This document shows positions 1-12,275 of a stretch of DNA of 64,000 nucleotides, piece after piece. The position numbers were made by a program, and so were the translations under genes. The notes under the pieces were generated by a model. That model saw only the letters and a program-made list of their open reading frames with translations. It made no database searches and was not told the origin of the DNA. The stretch comes from Harmothoe impar. Lineage: Eukaryota; Annelida; Polychaeta; Phyllodocida; Polynoidae. The DNA is taken from assembly GCA_947462335.1 (NCBI GenBank), contig OX381713.1, forward strand, positions 17,414,381 through 17,478,380, read 5' to 3'. Each line of letters begins with the position of its first letter. The stretch's first letter is position 1.

Positions 1-1606
1 TGATTTTAAAGCCATCAGACAATCAGCCCTCCACACTCCCAGCCCCAGATGATTAGCCATCAGATGGTTACAACATCTTGAGTTCTAGTTGCCGTTTAAA
101 TGAATCTACGGACATCATCTGGTGACCCCACTCCCATACTCAGTATAGACCAGTAGCAGAATATAGACCAATGAAGTCCCCCCACTTGCTGTGGAAGGTA
201 GAACTGGTACCCATTGTTACAAATGTTATCAGTGTTCATCTCTCCAGAACCAGATTAAGTAATGGCCGTGCCCACATGACAATTAGCTTGACCTCTGTAC
301 TACATAGTACAAGTAGCGAGTCCCATTAACCATGTGGTGGCCTGTGTTTGCCCGCAGACCCTGCTTTGTAACGTAGGAGCAGAGAAAACTTGATGAATCT
401 GTCCTATTGTGTGGAGGGGATATAAACACATCAACCCAGGTATCTTTGGACATCCGGTAGCGCCACCTGCCACACACTGCCAGAACTAACGTGTTTTAGA
501 GCGGCACACAGACGCCCCCTACAGTACCATAGACGAACTACGACCAGCACACCTGAACCCACACCTGGACACAGGGAGAGTGATGGAGAGACACAGGGAG
601 GGAGATGGGTGAAGACAGAAAGATAAGATATAGATATAAAAATATGGGCAACGAGACAGGGACGGAACTAAAGAAACAATGAAAGACAGTCAAAGGACTA
701 TATTATAATACTGTTTCCTGGATTGAAATTCCAGTTTGCTATAACTGTATGCATCTGACTCTCAGCCAATTAGTTAATATCATAAAATGACAACTATTGT
801 AATAGCAAAGGGCCATCAAGTTATATCTCTATAAATCCGATTTGAGTATACCCAATGCGTCCCAAAGAATCCCTTATAACAGTATTCATTGTATATGACT
901 ATCTATTATCAATATGGATATGATCATTTCAATCAAACAAACAATAATACCTCTACCACAGGCGAAGACTAGCATGCTGTGGTTAAGGTGGTCTGTATGA
1001 TTTAGCAGTAATATACGGGCATGTTAGCCCTAATATATAGCATGGTCATCTCACCTCCCATCAGACCTGGCTATGAACAGTGGAGCCATCTAGTACCTAT
1101 CGTGGAACTACAGGGCCGCAGCTCGGTACAGAGAAAGAGGTGACCGTGGAGAAGCCTGGATGGCATGCATTTATGTAGTAGTTATAGGACGAGTACCACG
1201 CTGTACGCAGAATGCAGTGAAGGGAATACTCCTACAGCTTGGTACAAGGCCTTATTTATACACCCATCTGTATGTAATATACAAGAGGTGTAAAATGATT
1301 TGTTCTCCGTGTCTGCTGTGGTATAAGCTATACTACTTACACCTGCAGACCAACTCTAAAACAGTACGTTTTGTCATTGAGACAGGAGTCCTGACACAAT
1401 CGCCTGGGGACAAGACTGTGTTTCCTATACTACTTACACTCATAGTTTATACCCAGACCTGCCCGCCCTGTGCTGCCTCAGTGGGAGCTCGATTACCATG
1501 AACAGTGTCAGTAACTGTGTCATCCAAGCCACACTATGCTGACACGGCCCCTGGGGTCTCTCATGGAACACCCAGGCTAGCACAGTGTATTCCGGACAGC
1601 ATCACT
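1..1606. other. Host non-coding DNA, no gene seen
   Basis: AT-rich sequence with only short chance open frames and no recognisable protein, RNA or repeat family. The 113-codon frame at 1160-1501 has no domain-like composition and I regard it as chance. Confidence 0.6.
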
Positions 1607-1922
1607 GGCTGTGTCTCACGAGCTTGGGCCAATGTTTTCGTCTATGATTGGGTGCAATCTATGACCGGGTGCAATCTATGACCGACTTGAAAGAAAACGG
1701 TTTATTTAGGGCAGATGTAGATAGAAATTAAAATAAAATGAGTGATATAAAGTCTTAAAACACCCATTCATATTTTCCACCATTTACATCTTGATCTGCC
1801 TTAAATAAAGCGGTTTTTTTTCAAGCCGGTCATAGGTTGCACCCAGTCATAGATTGCACCCGGTCATAGATTGCACCCGATCATAGACGAAAACATTGGG
1901 CCAAGTTCGTGAGACACAGCCA
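1607..1922. mobile_element. Foldback MITE, family B (17-bp iterated arms)
   Basis: Inverted repeat beginning TGGCTGTGTCTCACGA and ending with its complement. Each arm contains tandem 17-bp units of the type GGTCATAGATTGCACCC, and an inner AAACGGTTTATTTAGGGCAG arm pairs with its complement. A second full copy lies at 15843-16196 and a half copy at 31806-31921. The ends match, but the unit number differs between arms and copies. No coding capacity is visible. Confidence 0.8.
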
Positions 1923-2180
1923 GGGAGAACGTTCACAAATGACGTCACCGTCTAGGTGGGCAAGACTATTGGTGTAACGAGCCGCCCATTTCTATGTCAT
2001 TATTTGCCCAAAATAGTGACGGGGGTAGTGTGTCCCGCAATAGGTGAAATCATTTATTTTTAAAAGTTCCGAAGGGTGATTTAGGGTCACCAAAATCGGA
2101 TTAATTGATAATTCAGGATGGTAACCGTCTGTTATAGTGTATTCTACGTGGTGAAAAACGTAATAATATTTTTATATCTA

Positions 2181-2470
2181 AGGGAGTGGTCATTTTTTAA
2201 CAACAGGGGGGGGGTGGTGGTGGTGGATTTGGGGGGGGGGGCAAAAAAAATTGGATCCCTTGAAGGGGGGGGCAAAAACATTTGGACCCCTCATGAGGTG
2301 GAGACCAAAAAAATTGCACCCCTTTTAAGCGAAAAAACCCAAGTGTTACTATAGCTCAAAGGGGTCGGCCACGCTCAATTTCAACTTGCCTGAGGGGGGG
2401 AACAAAAATATTTCGGCCCCTCCGGTGGGGGGAACAAAAAGATTCTGACCCGCTCGGGCGAAAATCTGCG
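2181..2470. mobile_element. G-rich foldback element, family H
   Basis: Starts GAGTGGTCATTTTTTAACAA and runs through four blocks of G-homopolymer separated by repeats of the form CAAAAANATTTGGACCCCT. Relatives are at 58554-58858 (nearly full) and partial at 25195-25290 and 32500-32540. The G runs have strong G-quadruplex potential and are probably length-unstable. Confidence 0.6.
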
Positions 2471-3129
2471 TTTGTAAGATTATATCCATTCTGCCTACAC
2501 TATAAATAGTGAACCAAAAAATACCATATTTTCTACCATAAACTAACAGTAAATTACATTCTTCATGTGCACCAATACGTGGTGAGTAGGATACAAGTGA
2601 CTTGCTGTATGAGTGTTATAAGCCCAGGATAGGGTAATTGTCCAAGGCGTCAGCCGGACATAATTACCATTGTCCAAGGCTAATAACACTCATGCAGCTA
2701 GTCACGCGTATATCTGACTTACACTCACTGTAGGAGAGTGTGCTCAGTGGACCACACCCACATACAGCCATGTATGTAAAATACAGTCAGGCCATTTATT
2801 CTGTTCTCTCAGCTAACTGTAGTGTTAGTAGTTTTATACTGCAAAAACACAGTAGAATCTACTGCTGATCTATGCAATTATATATGCTTCATATTTCTAG
2901 CCGCACCTTAGCTGCATAACATAATTCCTCACCTTTGCAGCCTCACCTAGTTAATCCCAGGTAACACAAAGGCAGGATGTAGTTCCATACTAATAAGATG
3001 GGTGTTATATCCTGGGGGCACTAAGGACTTCCCCTCACAAAGGGCTCTCATTGTACCTATAATCTAGTTTCCTCTTTATACATAATATAATAAATCATAC
3101 AGACACAACCTCTACATTGCAGGTTGTCT
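2471..3129. other. No gene seen
   Basis: AT-rich unique-looking sequence with a short local inverted repeat around 2625-2690 (AATTGTCCAAGG / CCATTGTCCAAGG). Nothing coding is supported. Confidence 0.5.
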
Positions 3130-3490
3130 ACTGAGGCGAAAAAGAGGAAGGTTGGTTTCCAGTAACATGCAGTGATAACCAAGGCCCGGCGCGCCGGATT
3201 ATTATAAAAATAATAAGTTTTTGCTTTACCTTTTAGGGCCCAGTTTTAGTGGTCACGCTCTAATCCGTGATACTTGTCCGATTGACAAACTGAAAACCGG
3301 CAGTTAGCAAGAGAAAATTGGTTTAAAAAGAAGAAGAAGAAAAAAGGGGGGGGGGGCGGGGCACTGTTTTGCTCGAGCCGGTCGGGTTAGGTCAAATATA
3401 AAAAATAAATCCGACCTACCCACCATAGACTTTCTCCCAGGTTACCTGAAACATCCCTTTTATTTTTTTCGGCCTTACTGGAAACCAACC
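3130..3490. mobile_element. Diverged MITE related to family F
   Basis: The ends resemble the family F terminal repeat (AGGC-AAAAAGAGG-TTGGTTTCC...) and GGTTGGTTTCCAG at 3151 is mirrored by CTGGAAACCAACC at 3478. The centre carries GGTCGGGTTAGGTC and a G run. It is more diverged than the copies at 7766, 35976 and 40433. Confidence 0.4.
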
Positions 3491-4642
3491 ATTTTTGTCT
3501 GATCTACTGATATATGCCTTTAAATATCAAATAAGCTGTGTGTCACCTAATAATGCAGACGGGGCACATATTACCACAAACAATGGTATGTGCATGCATA
3601 TCTCCTGTCGCTCAGCACACGGCCTTCGGTATAATGACGTTTTTCAAATTGCTGTATATATTGTGTTATGTATGTAAAACATGTATAGTGACATCAACAG
3701 ACTATCACTTCTTGGCAAACAAAGGGATGTATTACCAACTGACATTCCTAAAACAAGCCTATATTACTAGCTAATAATCATCAGCCCCATATTCATCAAT
3801 ATTTTTCATCTTTTCTTTCTTGGTGTTTTACTAATACAATAAACTATTATTTCGCATCTATGTTTGCTGTCCGTCAGGATGATAGCAAGGAATATTGCTG
3901 AGTAAGCTATGTAATGTAGCTATTGACCTTAATTACTAGGAGTTAAAAAATATTTCTACTTATTCTGCATATAGACAAGCTATGTCATTTGGGAGATATC
4001 ATATAGATATTGAGGTGAGCAAGTTCAAAATGTGATATCAATGAAGGTAGATGTTGAATGAATGCGCTCACATTCCTTGGACATCAGTTATCCGACCACG
4101 GATATAATATAGACAAACGTTCACGTGTACAGTTCCCCACCTACCAGGGTTATTTCACGAGGCGAATCCGAGTGAAATAATCCTCAGTGGGGAATTATAC
4201 GAGTGCTCCTTTGTGTTTATTTCATTCCACAGAGCTCCACTAAATTTATGTGAAAAGCCATTTCAACGTGTTTATATCATCAGTTTTAATGTGCCGTAAA
4301 ATACGGGAGAGGGTTATTTAACAGGGGATGTGAAATACGGCATTCCTTGGTTAAGTCACCATGAATTTTAGCATTATGGTTCCCTCACTCGTCACTTTGC
4401 TGCCATGTACCATCTACCATATCTAACATATACAACAGGCCTACATACAAATGAACATACAAAAGACGTACAGAACAGATACTTACAATCACCAGTGACT
4501 TCCTTAGTTATCGCTACATATAGCTCACCTGGAATTGGAACAATGAAATGAGACATAAGTACAAGGGGGGCAAATAGTTTATATTAAATTAGTAATTAAT
4601 ACATGGTGAGTGGTAAAATCATAGTGATAAGGGTACTCTATA
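3491..4642. other. No gene seen
   Basis: AT-rich sequence. Overlapping open frames at 3495-3774 have no recognisable composition. A small inverted motif (TTATTTCACGAGGCGAATCC / GAGTGAAATAATCC) lies near 4150-4185. Confidence 0.5.
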
Positions 4643-5001
4643 CACTGATATTCCTAGACTCCCTATACGACCAATCTCTCAGTCACTAGTGCCTAACCTA
4701 GTTAGTCATTTTTTGGCTCCCTATACGACCAACCTAGATTAGTTATTATTGTCAGGTTGGCCACTACTGACCAACCCACTTTAGTCTGTTTATTTCCAGG
4801 GGGAGCCACTGAGTGGTCATCACAGGTGGCCCCAACTAGTGGTATACAAATATAACACACCAATGATGAACCTAGGTTAGCTACTACTGACTGACCCCTT
4901 GGTCATTTTTGAATATAACTTTGCCATTGTGACTAACACTTATATGACCAACCTAGGTTAGTCTGTACTGACTAACCCTTTCAACCTATGGTTTTTCAGT
5001 G
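4643..5001. mobile_element. MITE family A, copy 1
   Basis: Starts CACTGATATTCCTAG and ends ATGGTTTTTCAGTG, so the outer ends are inverted. It is flanked by TA on both sides (2-bp duplication). The interior holds many short inverted modules (CCAACCTAGGTTAG, GGTTGGTCAGTACTGACC-like). Other copies: 19679-20477, 21643-22015, 31970-32299, 34685-35054. No ORF. Confidence 0.85.
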
Positions 5002-5693
5002 TACATGGTTCTCCCTATATTGCAAGTACACTGGCAGGCATTGCGTTCCTTTTTGCCATCGGCCTGAAATACCTCCATAATGGGCGCCGGTGAGCTTTCT
5101 GCTGTCTATAGATTTTCGAATTTTGTAAATACTCAGAATATGGCAGAATTTATTACCTTTAAGCCATTTTCTGCGATTTGCACCAAATTGACCATGTTCA
5201 TTGTCTGTGGAATACTATGATGATATACCATAAGGGTATGTCTGACCAAGTTGTCATTTATCTTGGATATCTAATACATAGAAGTCCTATATGGGGAGGT
5301 TTCGTTAGGGCTTCTCTACCGCTGGCGGTCTAGGGTTACCGTATGCCCTCCTTCATCGGTGTACTGGTTAAGATACTCTATCAACAATACTAACATAATA
5401 GTGCCGACATTTATATGAATAATAAATAAGTAGTGATAATGTAAAGTTCTCAATGAAACTGTATCATTATGAAAGAGGAAACAATAAAAAGGCAAATGAA
5501 CATCAAATATAGGAATTTTGTACTAGAAATACCACATACATTTCGCTGGTATTTTCAGAATGTGTGATATAAATGTGTAAGAGCTTGACCCTGCAAGTAA
5601 GTCGCATCTAGGCAAATGTATATTTTATTGGGAGCACATGCATATATCCATAGTGTACACAATTCAATATTTGTTTATAGCTTACACAGAGAA
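5002..5693. other. No gene seen
   Basis: AT-rich unique-looking sequence without a supported feature. Confidence 0.5.
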
Positions 5694-5989
5694 AAGAAAC
5701 AGAGACAAAAGGTAGGTCTAGGATGCCTCCAGAATGACGCCCCTCTTTAGGGGAGCACTAACTGATTGAGGGAACCTAGGTGACTCTATCCCTGGCTCAC
5801 CTAAGGGAGTCATCTAAGGGAGTCACATAGCCCCCTGGCTCACCTAAGGGAGTCATCTAAGAGAGTCACATAGCCCCCTGGCTTACCCAAGGGAGTCATA
5901 TATACCAGGACTCCCGTATATAGCTCTAGGATAGTCATTCTGGTGGCAGGGTGGACTCCTTTTTGCCTCTGTTTCAGTTTTCTGTGTAC
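5694..5989. mobile_element. Foldback MITE family E, copy 1
   Basis: Starts CACAGAGAAAAGAAACAGAG and ends with the inverted counterpart CTGTTTCAGTTTTCTGTGTA. The core has reiterated GGAGTCA / TGACTCC half sites and a short direct duplication (CTAAGGGAGTCA repeats at 5800-5900). Related copies are at 20651-20886 and a right half at 43190-43292. Confidence 0.7.
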
Positions 5990-6621
5990 GTGCAATACTA
6001 TATGACTATGTGAACAACCACATATTGAATTTCACGAACTGCTTTTAGAGTGATGATGTATCACTTTATAACATAATAATCGCATCAGTCGGCACACACC
6101 CAAATTATTTAGCCATACATCAAACCCTCCCTTATCCCTATGTCAGTGCATGGTCAAACTGATGAGAATCTAGACTATGGTGATACATGACTGAAGATTA
6201 AATCTAGACAATACCATACTGTTGGTACGTGTTTGTATACCCGGTATATACAGGACAATACGCTCAGCAATGTGTAATAGCTATAGTAAAATTAATCCGC
6301 AACGAGGAGTTCCCAATTAAACACAATATACTCTAAAATGAAGAAACTATCTAACAAAATCGGGCATTCATGAATATGTTATGCCCTGGATATAATCGAG
6401 GCATATAGATCGCTTAAAATATAATTATGGTCACCTCTATTATAGGTATGAAATGACCGAATGAGTAGACATGTTCTTTTACTGCAATGTTTGTATTTAT
6501 TGGGTAACTATAGTAGTTGCTGGTCACTGGGTCACAACCTTCAGAGCCTGCACACAGTAGTGCTGACCTTCTTAGGTTCCCGTTCTAGTCTTTATATATT
6601 AACCTGACTGTCTCTAGCATC
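5990..6621. other. No gene seen
   Basis: AT-rich stretch immediately before the long hairpin. Nothing supported. Confidence 0.5.
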
Positions 6622-7071
6622 TACACAGAGGCAAATATCAGAGTCACCCAATGTCGCCAATACTACTCTCAGACAAGGGTCAGGCACTGCTGGACTATAA
6701 TAGATGGGTCAAGGGCCATTCTAGTGAGGGTCAGGCTAGGCTGGACATTCAATAACAGGCTGGACCTTGGCAAACTTGCTTGAAAGTCTGGCCATGCTGG
6801 ATCCTCATGCCATAGTCTGGCAATGCTGGACTCTTGCAGGCTGATAGTGACTCTCCCAAGAGTCCAGCATTGCCAGACTATGGCATGAGGATCCAGCATG
6901 GCCAGACTTTCAAGCAAGTTTGCCAAGGTCCAGCCTGTTATTGAATGTCCAGCCTAGCCTGACCCTCACTAGAATGGCCCTTGACCCATCTATTATAGTC
7001 CAGCAGTGCCTGACCCTTGTCTGAGAGTAGTATTGGCGACATTGGGTGACTCTGATATTTGCCTCTGTGTA
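6622..7071. repeat. Perfect 215-bp-arm inverted repeat (hairpin)
   Basis: The left arm 6622-6836 and right arm 6857-7071 read as exact reverse complements over all 215 positions, separated by a 20-bp loop. The arms themselves contain reiterated short modules (GTCAGGC, CTGGAC, TCTGGC-ATGCTGGA). Open frames inside it are artefacts of the symmetry. No family relative is seen elsewhere in the window. Confidence 0.95.
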
Positions 7072-7176
7072 CGTAGACCACAATGAAACCATCATGATCT
7101 ATTATTTAAGCCTTCTAAACATACATGGCGCCCTGAAGAAAATTAATAGCGGCTGAGTACCTGGGGTATCGTTCTA

Positions 7177-7273
7177 ATGGCCACCATCCACTATAGGAAC
7201 TTCGGGCGAATAAGTCCATACATTTCCTATGATTATAGCTTCGGCCGATTTGAGCGCAGTGGGCGGTGGCCAT
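7177..7273. mobile_element. Mini-MITE family C, diverged copy
   Basis: A palindrome of about 97 bp starting ATGGCCACCATCCACT and ending GGGCGGTGGCCAT, with inner GGCCGA-type arms. Sister copies: 7461-7548, 14001-14099, 21393-21484, 23267-23358. A one-sided fragment is visible near 8984-9040. Confidence 0.75.
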
Positions 7274-7460
7274 ACCGAGGCAGTGACACATAATATCTGA
7301 TCTAGTCAGTCATCAGTATATCCATCGGAGTCCCACAGGGCTCAAGTGATGGCCCCGTTCTAATCTTGCTATTTATAAATGACCTTCCAGAAAATATCAG
7401 AAACTGTAAATTCTCTGTGCGCGGACGATAACAAACCTGTATGCCTCCCATGAGAGTCTA

Positions 7461-7548
7461 ATGGCCACCGTCCACTGGGCTCTAATCGGCCGAGGTTATA
7501 ATATGTATGGGCTTAGTCGGCCGAAATTCCCCAGTGGACGGTGGCCAT
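7461..7548. mobile_element. Mini-MITE family C inside the RT relic
   Basis: 88-bp palindrome ATGGCCACCGTCCACTGGG ... CCAGTGGACGGTGGCCAT, flanked by TA-rich sequence. It interrupts the reverse-transcriptase relic between the ADD motif and the thumb region, so it jumped after the LINE inserted. Confidence 0.9.
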
Positions 7549-7765
7549 AAGACTGCATAGACCCTGTTACAATATGACCTGCATGTGATGGGTGATTGCT
7601 GTGTCTCCAAATACCTGACAGTGAACACTTCCAAAAGAAGGCTGATGCGTTTTGGTGGCGCTGCTAGAATTGCCAGACTGCCAGACACAGTAGTCACGAC
7701 ATACAGACAACCACTTCCAAATTGTCTGACTTACCCATATCTGGGCATTGTTCTAGACAGCAAAA

Positions 7766-8003
7766 AGGCCAAAAAAAGAGAGGTTTGTTTCAGGTAACAT
7801 TGCAAGAAAATGTAGGGTCGGTAGGTCGGATTAATTTTTTAAACTTTAAACATGAAAGTACTAGCCCGCCTTTCCGAAGACCCTAAAATGGATCAAAATA
7901 AGGTAAAAATACAAAAAGAATTTCAAAATTGCATAAAAAAACATAGGGTCGGCCCTGTTTTGATAGGGTCGGCTGACCTGAAACAAACCTTTTTTCTTGG
8001 CCT
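7766..8003. mobile_element. MITE family F copy inside the RT relic
   Basis: Begins AGGCCAAAAAAAGAGAGG and TTTGTTTCAGGTAACAT and ends CTGAAACAAACC...TTGGCCT. The core contains GGGTCGGTAGGTCGG and GGGTCGGCC. Other copies: 35976-36221, 40433-40668, variants 3130-3490 and 52935-53285, and a fragment at 32560-32640. It lies between the thumb region and the C-terminal part of the LINE relic. Confidence 0.85.
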
Positions 8004-8468
8004 AAGGTCAAAAAGAACATGGGTAATAGAGTGCACAAATTGAAAGGATATGTGGGACTCAACCTGTAAGCTGTAGCATTTACAAAGTAATGGTTCTCCC
8101 CACTGTGGAGTAGAACCAGACACTGAGAGCCTGTCTTAGATAGAGTAGGCCTATGTGCCAAAAGCATAACTACGTTATATATGGGATGGAACATAGAGAC
8201 TCTGGCAAGGAAACGTAGTGAATAGTCCAGGCCAACATATAAACACATGGGGACCTAAAGGTAAAATTTGCCAACAGAAGAGCCCAGTCGGCTTTCTATA
8301 AAAAGGCCCCCTATTACCCGGGGCCTATTACAGGGGAGTCATACTCTGGGATAGTCTAAAAGACGATGTTTAAAAACTACCCACCCTGTACCACTTTAAA
8401 AGTGCCATACATAAGCTCAATATGGAAAAATATGCTAACAGGTCCCATCCAGTAGTTTACTGCACGCA

Positions 8469-8576
8469 TTAAAGTGGCATTCTCACCGAGCGATTCCCAC
8501 TCACAATTCTAGTACTGTTCTAGTCTACTATGTGGTTAAGTGCGAGTGGTGAGAATGCCCCTTTAATTGGATGGCC
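8469..8576. mobile_element. Mini-MITE family J, copy 1
   Basis: Starts TTAAAGTGGCATTCTCACC and ends GGTGAGAATGCCCCTTTAA, a palindrome of about 108 bp. The sister copy at 41406-41503 is close to identical, including the unpaired centre. Confidence 0.85.
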
Positions 8577-9583
8577 CATACTGATATATACGAGGCCTTT
8601 ACATGTTGATATGCTGGTGCTACACTGTAACTTACTCATCGATTTCTTCTTGATACACAAGATACTGACAGACTAAACGGCTGAGTGTTAACTCTTCACT
8701 TCTGCAAACCACATTGTGAGCAGGGAATACTGTACTCTAATGTAATGAATGTGGCGCGCGGAATACCATCTCGCGCGACAATATGATCCCTAAATAAATG
8801 AGAATAATAGGCTAGGGAGCTCAAATTTACTCCCTTTAAACCTTGAGGGCACGGTACCAGGAATGAGTCGCGAAAACCCTTGTACACAAGGGGCACATCC
8901 ACCTGCATTCCCAGAAATGTGAAAATATGTTACTTTTCTCCCGTTCTCAGCATATTCCAGTTACGTATAAACAGGGGTGTTCTCACTGATGACCATCGTC
9001 CACTGGGGAACTTTGGCTGGTTGAGCCCATACATTTGCACATTATGCGTGCTTTAAAGCTGGGCCGTCAGGGAATAAGTTCAGCATTTTCCATGCATGGA
9101 CTAAAATAACAGTTCCACCAGAGGGCAGCAGTGTTTGGACAGGGGACCATGAGCACTGTCCAGCTACAACATATTCACCCTATCTTGTGCCCGTAAGAGC
9201 TGAGCTCCCAGCCCTTAAGAGCCCTCTTGTGAATCAAAACTGAACTATATCCAAAAGTGCTTTTGGCCTCACTTCAACCATGACGGTCAAGCTTTAAGAA
9301 AAGGGAGCCATTACATGCCATTGCATGATCAAGTGTCTGTAAGTGTAAATTGATATTTGGTACCTGGAGAGACTCCCCCCGCTCCGAGTTTGAGTCTGTG
9401 GTCTAACATTCATCGGAAGTAGACCTATCAACCCATAATTATTTTGTCGAGTTTCATTTGTTTATGCACAAGCATACTTTTATTAACGTTTCATCTCACT
9501 AATGGAAATGGGGAGAGATAATAACAGCAGTATTTTTGAGTGGAGGGAATGCAGGTGGATCACTGAAAACGCAATGGGGCCAT
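8577..9583. other. No gene seen; MITE fragment
   Basis: Contains a one-sided fragment of family C near 8984-9040 (CCATCGTCCACTGGGGAAC). The 70-codon frame at 8696-8908 shows no family features. Confidence 0.5.
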
Positions 9584-10080
9584 AAGGTCGTCACTGGTGA
9601 CGACCTTAGGGCACTCACGGTGCTGGTGTCGTGGGCGCGTACCCCCTCGTCACTAGGGTCGTCATAGGTGACGACCCCAGGTCATCATCATGAATAGATT
9701 TTTTTATAAAACTGAGGTTGGCATTATGACGACCTATGGTCATCACCAATGATCACATGTGACTGATTTTATGTACACGAGAGGTATCTATGCTCTGCAT
9801 ATATCTGTTCTGTTTCTAGCTGACAAATTCATCTTTTACCCTTTTCTCGAAAATACTCAAATAAAGTTGTATACAATAGTGTAATCTTATATATGAGTAT
9901 AACAATATTCATGTTAATATTAAGGTCCATTCTAATCAATACATGATTTGATGGGAGAATATATATCGCACCATTCCATAGTAGAGACATCTGGTGGCTT
10001 ATATATAGTGATCACTGTGACAACCTTGGGTCGTCTACATGGGATGACGACCCTAAAGTCGTCTGCAGTGACGACCTTCA
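9584..10080. mobile_element. Foldback element with GTCGTCA/TGACGAC modules
   Basis: The ends pair as AAGGTCGTCACT...AGTGACGACCTT, and inside lie many inverted GGTCGTCA / TGACGACC pairs (9584-9720 and 9975-10080). The half site TGACG resembles a cAMP-response half element. Single copy in the window and no ORF. Confidence 0.6.
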
Positions 10081-11461
10081 GATAAGGCTGGATTTTCAGT
10101 GATGTTAGTCTTACGTGGAGTGTATAGGAACCGGGTAGTAAGGTCTGTTTGAGAGTTTCGAAGCCTGTGAATCCTGTCTTTTTTTAATGAGAAAAGAAAA
10201 ATACAAAAATGAAAAAAATGCATACAGGAAAGTTTCTACATGACTGGCCGGTCGGACAAAAAGCAGAGAAGATGGGGTATCCTATTAAGCTATCCACAGG
10301 ATTATAACATCGTATAATGCCCATCTGGTCTGGAATATAATCATCAGCATTGAACTGACAAGCTATAGGTATATTTGTTAGCATATCTATAACTATGGGT
10401 CCCAATCCAATGGTAACGTGCATAACGTTTAGCCTTCTTCTTTCAGCCAATGTCAGCCATAGAGCATATGTCTTTTATTTAAAGCCGTATTTAGAAACGT
10501 GGCGAGGCACAACCTGAAAGTGCTCATAATTCATAAAATAATGTTTCGCTACAGTGCAAACGGCTTCAGTGTCTTCGAACATGTATAGCGTATGCCTAAT
10601 AATAGGTACTTACCTTATTAAGGAAGATAGTGATGTATAAGACTCTCAGAGGGTAAATCCATAATATAATGGCCATATACGCAAAGCCATACAGCTTTGA
10701 CATAAGGCAGAGCGAGCTAATGTAGCTATATCTATGCCTACGTATATCCTATATAGATACCACCTGTGTTCTTATAACCAAGTTGTAACAAGACAAATCG
10801 ACAACCACGATCACAAACAGGAGAGAGAACCAGGGTCTGGTTTATGTAAAAGATTAATCCCACGCTAAGCTCTTCTGATGTAATATTCATATTTATAATC
10901 CTGGTATTAAGCGGTCACTGATTCCAACTGGAAGGTCTTACCCTTCTGTGCTGCAACATCACAATACATATTTAATACAGTTTATGGACTTGAATTTTAT
11001 GGTTTAATCTGTGGAAACTCAACTATTAGGCGTAGAACAGCATTTGGTCCCACGACCGTACCCGATATCCAGCAGAACATTCAAACAACTAATCAAATTA
11101 TGCTAATTTAGAGTATTTTAGTTGATACAAAGCGTGTACCACACATCTATGCTACAACGTTTAAACGATTTGAAAAACAATCCTACTTAGGTTAGGTAAT
11201 TATTATCAAAACCCTGTTATATTGGTATTATATCTAGGGAATGGGTGACACTGACAATCAAATGTAAACGGTATGGCATTGCAGGAAGAGCTCAGATATA
11301 CATAGCGTTGTTATGTGCACTTCAAATGAGCGCAGTTGCCTAAAATACGACAGTTACCTCCGATATAAGCTAATGAGAACGGATGACACTGAATGACAGA
11401 TTGGAAAGTAGTGCCTCCACACTATGATAAACCTTTAATGACAATATGTTACTGTGCTATA
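10081..11461. other. No gene seen
   Basis: AT-rich sequence. The 88-codon minus frame 10184-10450 ends in a phenylalanine-rich chance tail over a polypurine tract. No family resemblance. Confidence 0.5.
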
Positions 11462-11592
11462 TGCCCTTGGTTATCATGATGCATGAATGCAGACCTCATG
11501 GATCTACTTGCCAAGGGTGCATGCACACATCATGCCAATCATACTTGTGGACTCGCCAGTGCTGCATTCATACATCATGATCACCAAGGGCA
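11462..11592. mobile_element. Foldback MITE family G (ATGCATCATGA)
   Basis: GCCCTTGGTTATCATGATGC at the left pairs with GCATTCATACATCATGATCA...CAAGGGC at the right. The motif CATCATGATGCATGAATGCAG recurs near 11855-11880, 38740-38790, 54200-54280 and 57960-58450, always beside a CCTTTAAGG-like sequence. Confidence 0.65.
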
Positions 11593-12275
11593 TTATACTA
11601 CATTAAGGCATTATGCGGCCCTTAAAGGTCATCCTGCTTCAGATAATTATAGACCTTTGACGTAAAGCCCCTACCCCACTCTATGTTCTATCCCTTGTCC
11701 TATGGGAAATTCTACATGCGGATTATTAAGGGGAACCCAATATGATGCACAGGATTAATGTAATGAGAAACGGCCTTGATCGGTGACATTTTGTGTGAAG
11801 TCCCTGAAACATTTAAAGACTGCATAATGCTTTAATGTGCTACACCCATTGTCAGCATGATGCATGAATGCAGCCCTGGCGTTTCATTGTGGCGTTCTAC
11901 CGGAACCAACAATGGGTGTCAGTAAATGTATATGATAAGTTAATTAACCGATAACCTAAGAAATCGGGGTTTATCCCGGGATATTGCTTATCAAGACAAC
12001 ACATGATGTTAAACTTGTAACATTGAGAGTAGAACTTGAGAGGTCTACTGGTAACATGATTCTTCGAGGCAAAGTTTAGTTGTTCAGAGAGTATTGTCAA
12101 CATATCAAGTAAAACAATTGAAACGCACGTGTAGCCCTCGTTTCTATGGTAACTCTGACGTCACAACGGCTTTTATGCTGGGCATACAAATTATCCTATT
12201 TGCATGTGATTTAACGTTGCTATTTCTTTCTGTTACACCTATGTGGCAGTATAGATGACCAGATGTTTAAGTATA
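11593..12275. other. No gene seen; family G fragment
   Basis: Contains a partial family G end at about 11815-11885. Otherwise no supported feature. Confidence 0.45.

Larger units (their letters stand above)
7315..8450 (+). pseudogene. Non-LTR retrotransposon reverse-transcriptase relic
   Basis: Broken remains of a LINE ORF2. The first segment, 7315-7410, encodes the RT signature GVPQGS...GPVLILLFINDLP. It is followed at about 7418-7450 by the catalytic A-D-D motif with a frameshift directly after it. A family C MITE (7461-7548) splits the gene. The frame resumes at about 7590-7765 with SKYLTVNTSK...YLGIVLD, the usual thumb-side region. A family F MITE (7766-8003) splits it again, and the last segment to about 8450 ends with RGVILWDSLKDDV and LYHFKSAIHKL, resembling the extreme C-terminus of jockey/CR1/RTE-type ORF2 proteins. 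The endonuclease region is absent (5' truncated). Multiple stops make it inactive. The clade is not determinable by eye. Confidence 0.85.
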
